Source: DAISLF01 sp964517345
GTDB taxonomy: Bacteria; Patescibacteriota; Gracilibacteria; Peribacterales; Peribacteraceae
Assembly (NCBI GenBank): GCA_964517345.1
Contig: CAZFBZ010000050.1
Span: 1-9,700, forward strand
DNA length: 9,700 nt
Direction: 5' to 3'
Part shown: in pieces, positions 6,807 to 9,700 of the stretch
How the letters are laid out: every line of letters begins with the position of its first letter
How positions within the stretch are numbered: position 1 is the first letter of the stretch
Notes under the pieces: model-generated
What the model was told of the DNA's origin: nothing
Seen by the model: the letters and a program-made list of their open reading frames with translations, nothing else
Databases searched by the model: none
Position numbers and translations under genes: made by a program

Positions 6807-6848
6807 AGTCGTCCGTGAACAGCGAAGTGTAGCAGGTTTGTTATGACT

Positions 6849-6877
6849 ATTATAGAATAAAACATGATTTTTGGCAA
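6849..6877 (-). promoter_or_regulatory. Near-consensus sigma-70-type promoter of the EEP gene
   Basis: On the minus strand TTGCCA (6872-6877, 5 of 6 matches) is followed after 17 bases by a perfect TATAAT (6849-6854). The predicted start site near 6842 gives a leader of about 36 bases before ATG 6806. It sits in the 89-bp AT-rich gap between the upstream gene's stop and the EEP start, so the EEP gene can be transcribed independently. Confidence 0.78.
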
Positions 6878-6895
6878 TAGAGCCTTCGGCTTGGA

Positions 6896-7885
6896 TCAGC
6901 GGAGAAACGCAAACCAGAGGGCTCCGGATGCCACCGTGATCCCTAGGCACGTCCAGAGGGCCCGACGGAGCAATGCCTCCCACCGCCAGAGCTGCGGTGG
7001 CGTCACCCAGGCGTAGACCAGATCGTCGTCTCCGTGCTCGCGCGCCAGACGCAGCTGGGCGCTCCTGTGAGCTTGTCCGAGGACGAAGACCGTGACGCCA
7101 GCTTTCTCGGCCGCCCGCATCACCTCACGGAAAATGCTCCGGTCGCGCTCGGGATGCGTCAGCAGCGTGTTGAATGCCTTGATAAGCGCGTTGCGCCGGA
7201 CCGCGGCGGAGTACTCCTCTTTGGTGAGTCCCCTGCCGCCCTTGGCGCGCATCGACCGGAACGCGGCGGACTGTTCGATGGCGTCGACCTCGCGGTGCAG
7301 TGCGTCGATCTGCGACCCGATGACGCCGTGGACATCCTGCTGCTCCAGCGGGAACGCAACGACGCCCGGCTCCAATGCCTGCACGAGCGCCTGTCCGTTG
7401 AGCGCGGAAGCCTGGCGCGCGGCGGTGTCGGCGTCGCCCCGGTGCAGCGCCCTGCGCCACTGATCCGAAACACGCCGCAGGAAGCGCGGGGCCATCGCCG
7501 GATCGCGGACCTCGGTGGCCCAGGCATCGAGAAGCGACGGATCAATACGAGAGTACGCGACTGCGCCCGTACCCGACGACCATAGGCCTTCCTGCCCGAA
7601 CGAGTGCACGCCGTATTCGCGGGTGAGGCGAAGACAGGCCTGGAAAATCCACGCCTGGACCGCGGCGATGCGGTGCGCCTGGAATCCCTCGAACTTGCCC
7701 TGCAGGACGGGATGCATCTGCCCGATGCCGAGGATCAGACGCTTCAGCTCTCCCTTGCCCGCCCGCACCTCGAACCGCGCATGGCGAAACCCGGGATCGC
7801 GGTGGATGCGCCACAGCAGATCGGCGGCCGGACCGTGGGCATGTGTGGAGAGGAGGGACACGGGGGTGAGTGTAGCAGCCTGCAA
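6896..7885 (-). CDS. Unrecognised protein with C-terminal membrane anchor, possibly TraB/ChaN-like
   Basis: 329 residues if started at TTG 7885, or 321 from GTG 7861. No in-frame ATG exists before the conserved-looking segment, and an in-frame stop at about 7909 bars an earlier start. I cannot name the family confidently. LILGIGQMHP (50-59) followed by QAWIFQACLRLTREYGVHSFGQEGL (in pieces, about 77-101) and a late VFVLGQAHRSAQL (267-279) recall the G-x-x-H strand, helix with Glu, and closing G-x-x-H of TraB/Tiki and ChaN-like proteins; this is a resemblance only. Residues about 309-327 form one membrane helix ending two residues from the C-terminus, so the protein looks tail-anchored, with the soluble domain probably in the cytoplasm. 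No N-terminal signal peptide. Hairpin unit 8 ends 8 bases before the TTG. It may be transcribed from typA across repeat cluster 3. Confidence 0.7.
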   Translation of the reverse strand: MQAATLTPVSLLSTHAHGPAADLLWRIHRDPGFRHARFEVRAGKGELKRLILGIGQMHPVLQGKFEGFQAHRIAAVQAWIFQACLRLTREYGVHSFGQEGLWSSGTGAVAYSRIDPSLLDAWATEVRDPAMAPRFLRRVSDQWRRALHRGDADTAARQASALNGQALVQALEPGVVAFPLEQQDVHGVIGSQIDALHREVDAIEQSAAFRSMRAKGGRGLTKEEYSAAVRRNALIKAFNTLLTHPERDRSIFREVMRAAEKAGVTVFVLGQAHRSAQLRLAREHGDDDLVYAWVTPPQLWRWEALLRRALWTCLGITVASGALWFAFLR

Positions 7886-7892
7886 CTCGCCA

Positions 7893-8031
7893 GTGTCGCT
7901 CTTCGACTACGCTCAGAGTGACACAGAGTTGTCATGGTGAGCGTAGTCGAACCATGGCAACGAGCGCTGAGCAGCTATGTCGCTCTTCGACTACGCTCAG
8001 AGTGACATAGCTTTGTCATGCTGAGCCCGTC
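7893..8031. repeat. Hairpin-repeat cluster 3 (three full units plus one cut by a gap)
   Basis: Unit 8 (7893-7924) has arms GTGTCGCTC and GAGTGACAC around TTCGACTACGCTCA. Unit 9 (7928-7961) has arms GTTGTCATGG and CCATGGCAAC around TGAGCGTAGTCGAA. Unit 10 (7973-8012) has arms AGCTATGTCGCTC and GAGTGACATAGCT around TTCGACTACGCTCA. Unit 11 starts at 8014 (TGTCATGC, then TGAGCCCGTC) and runs into the N gap. Order and orientation match cluster 1. From 7928 to 8031 it is identical to 1767-1870 except for three bases, without indels. The differences at 7972 and 7973 lie next to or at the outermost pair of unit 10, which becomes A-T instead of G-T. Confidence 0.9.
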
Positions 8032-8131
8032 NNNNNNNNNNNNNNNNNNNNNNNNNNNNNNNNNNNNNNNNNNNNNNNNNNNNNNNNNNNNNNNNNNNNN
8101 NNNNNNNNNNNNNNNNNNNNNNNNNNNNNNN
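8032..8131. other. Assembly gap 2 (100 N)
   Basis: Exactly 100 N in the middle of a hairpin-repeat unit. In cluster 1 only about 3 bases separate the matching positions, so the true content may be a few bases or several additional repeat units. A gap at this place is what repeat-induced assembly failure would give. Confidence 0.9.
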
Positions 8132-8146
8132 TGTGACTTCAATCCG

Positions 8147-8159
8147 GTCAAAGCATGAC
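8147..8159. repeat. Distal arm of a hairpin-repeat unit beyond the gap
   Basis: GTCAAAGCATGAC matches the end of unit 4 (GTCGAAGCATGAC, 1868-1880) with one difference. Its GCATGAC arm can pair with GTCATGC at 8015-8021 on the other side of the gap. It ends 4 bases from the typA stop codon, the same placement as unit 4 next to its gene. Bases 8132-8146 do not match the family. Confidence 0.6.
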
Positions 8160-8163
8160 CTGC

Positions 8164-9700
8164 TTACTTCGCCCTCTTGCGATCCGTCTCCTTAAGATGC
8201 TTCTTGCGGAGGCGGATGGACTTCGGCGTGATCTCGACCAGCTCATCGTCAGCGATGTACTCCAGCGCCTGCTCCAGCGTCATCGGCTGGACGGGCGTGA
8301 GGACGACGGCCTCGTCTGTGCCGGAGGCGCGCATGTTGGTGAGTTTCTTTTCTTTGGTCGGGTTCACCGTCATATCGTCCGCCTTGGCGCTTTCGCCGAT
8401 GATCATGCCCTCGTAGACCTTGGTCTGCGGCGTGACGAACAGCTGGCCGCGATCCTGCAGGCCCCAGAGCCCGAACGCCACCGTCTCGCCCGTGATCATG
8501 GAAATCATGGACCCGCGTGTGCGGCCCGGCAGATCGCCCTTGTACGGCTCGTAGGTGAGGAATGAGTGCGAGAGAATGCCTTCGCCGCGCGTCTCGATGA
8601 CGAAGTCTCCGCGGAAGCCGAGGAGGCCGCGCGTCGGGACTTTGAATTCCATGCGGGTGTGGCCGTTCTCCGTCTTCATGTCGAGCATCTCGCCTTTGCG
8701 GCGGGCCATCATGTCGATGACGATGCCATTGGACGTCTCGGGCACGTCGATGATCGCGTGCTCTACCGGCTCCTCGCGAACGCCGTTGTTCATCCGCTCG
8801 ATGACCTCGGGGCGTGACACCTGGAGCTCGAAGCCCTCGCGGCGCATGTCCTCCAGCAGCACGGAGAGGTGCAGCTCTCCGCGACCGGAGACTTTGTAGG
8901 AATCGGTGCCGGGGATTTCCTCCATGTGCAGACCGACGTTCGTCTCTTTCTCTTTGTCGAGGCGGGCCTTGATGTGGCGCGTCGTGACGAGGGTGCCCTC
9001 TTTGCCCGCGAACGGGGAGTTATTGACCAGGAAGTTCATGGAGATGGTCGGCGGGTCGATCTTGATGGCAGGCAGCGCCTCGGCGTTCTCGTCGGTCGTG
9101 ATCGTCTCGCCCACGTAGATGTCGGGGATGCCGGCGATGGTGACAATGTCGCCAGCGGAGGCCTCGGGGACTTCCACGCGCTTGAGGCCCATCATCACGC
9201 AGACCTTCGTGATCTTGCCCTGGCGTGTCTTGCCGTCGGCTGTCTTCACGTAGACCTTGTCGCCCATCTTGGCCGTACCCTCGAACACGCGTCCGATGGC
9301 AAGGCGGCCCAGATAGTTGTCGTAGGCCAGCGCGCTCGGCTGCATGCGGAACGGCGCGGAGACGTTCTGCTGGGCCTCCGGCACCTTCTCCATGATGAGA
9401 TCGAAGAGCGGGTTGAGGTTCGTGGAATCCTGGTCGAGCGTCTTCTTGGCCACTCCCTCGCGGGCGATGGCGAAGATGTAGGAGAAATCGAGCTGCTCGT
9501 CGTTGGCGCCCAGCGACACGAAGAGATCGAAGACCATGTCCACCACCTGCATCGGGCGGGCGGCGGGCTTGTCGATCTTGTTGATGACGACGATGGGCTT
9601 AAGACCGAGCTGCAGCGACTTCTTGAGAACGAACTTCGTCTGGGGCATCGGACCCTCCTGCGCGTCCACGACGAGCAGCACGCAGTCGACGGTGCGCAGC
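8164..9700 (-). CDS. typA: Ribosome-associated translational GTPase TypA/BipA, 5' end beyond window
   Basis: 511 codons are open from the window edge to TAA at 8164-8166; TypA is usually about 600-615 residues, so roughly 90-100 N-terminal residues, including the P-loop and switch regions, are outside. The visible start (VDCVLLVVDAQEGPMPQT) is the end of the G domain, followed by the G4 motif NKID in PIVVINKIDKPAARP. Then come the EF-Tu-like domain II (AGDIVTIAGI), domain III, the EF-G-like domain V (SGRGELHLSVLLEDMRREG and SRGLLGFRGDF) and the TypA-specific C-terminal domain with KKLTNMRASGTDEAVVL and ELVEITPKSIRLRKKHL. TypA binds the ribosome at the same site as EF-G and helps ribosome assembly and stress or low-temperature growth. 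Everything visible is intact. GTG at 9681 is an internal Val, not the start. Hairpin cluster 3 follows its stop. Confidence 0.97.
   Translation of the reverse strand, partial: LRTVDCVLLVVDAQEGPMPQTKFVLKKSLQLGLKPIVVINKIDKPAARPMQVVDMVFDLFVSLGANDEQLDFSYIFAIAREGVAKKTLDQDSTNLNPLFDLIMEKVPEAQQNVSAPFRMQPSALAYDNYLGRLAIGRVFEGTAKMGDKVYVKTADGKTRQGKITKVCVMMGLKRVEVPEASAGDIVTIAGIPDIYVGETITTDENAEALPAIKIDPPTISMNFLVNNSPFAGKEGTLVTTRHIKARLDKEKETNVGLHMEEIPGTDSYKVSGRGELHLSVLLEDMRREGFELQVSRPEVIERMNNGVREEPVEHAIIDVPETSNGIVIDMMARRKGEMLDMKTENGHTRMEFKVPTRGLLGFRGDFVIETRGEGILSHSFLTYEPYKGDLPGRTRGSMISMITGETVAFGLWGLQDRGQLFVTPQTKVYEGMIIGESAKADDMTVNPTKEKKLTNMRASGTDEAVVLTPVQPMTLEQALEYIADDELVEITPKSIRLRKKHLKETDRKRAK

Noticed and set aside
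6807..6983. Extension of the EEP protein upstream to 6983
   Set aside because: It would run through the near-consensus promoter and overlap the upstream gene; the EEP fold begins at Met 6806.
7744..7935. 63-codon minus-strand frame beginning with CHSERSR
   Set aside because: Its start is translated hairpin repeat and the remainder overlaps the better-supported gene in another frame.
1..9700. tRNA, rRNA, prophage or insertion-sequence genes
   Set aside because: No cloverleaf, rRNA-like segment, transposase or integrase was seen on either strand.

Overview
The window looks like part of a bacterial chromosome scaffold. Coding DNA is clearly above 60% G+C, while the first ~180 bases are only about 29% G+C by my count. 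TGA is a normal stop (four genes end with it), so recoded-TGA lineages such as Gracilibacteria are excluded. A lipoprotein with a long Ser-rich linker and an LPNTGPG motif, compact genes, and abundant short hairpin repeats between genes remind me of Patescibacteria (CPR), perhaps the Peregrinibacteria/Peribacteria side. That placement is an impression from memory, not a demonstration. Two runs of exactly 100 N are most likely nominal scaffold gaps.

Layout. 1-355: AT-rich, non-coding leader with an operator-like palindrome. 356-1681 (+): secreted subtilisin-family (S8, proteinase K-like) protease followed by an intrinsic terminator. 1734-1881: first cluster of hairpin repeats. 1886-2650 (-): exported phosphodiester-glycosidase (NAGPA-like) protein whose start lies in gap 1 (2651-2750). 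2751-3614 (-): Ser-rich lipoprotein whose C-terminus lies in gap 1. 3715-5685 (+): a compact PEP-synthase/rifampicin-phosphotransferase-like protein with a swivelling His domain. 5686-6062: gene-free stretch with a perfect 30-bp palindrome and the second hairpin cluster. 6066-6806 (-): endonuclease/exonuclease/phosphatase (EEP) family protein with a near-consensus promoter at 6849-6877. 6896-7885 (-): unrecognised protein with one C-terminal membrane segment and faint TraB/ChaN-like motifs. 7893-8159: third hairpin cluster, broken by gap 2 (8032-8131). 8164-9700 (-): ribosome-associated GTPase TypA/BipA, cut by the window edge.

Functionally the genes do not form one pathway. Three exported or surface proteins (protease, lipoprotein, NAGPA-like) sit together, next to a PEP-utilising-type enzyme, a nuclease/phosphatase, a membrane-tethered unknown and a translation GTPase. 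The most interesting non-coding signal is the hairpin family. A nearly invariant 13-14-nt core (TTCGACTACGCTCA or its complement) is enclosed by arms that change from copy to copy but stay paired. Neighbouring units alternate in orientation, and the units next to the three minus-strand stop codons all sit 4-5 nt from the stop and read in the sense of that gene. Two clusters share a 104-bp block with only three differences, 6,161 bp apart.
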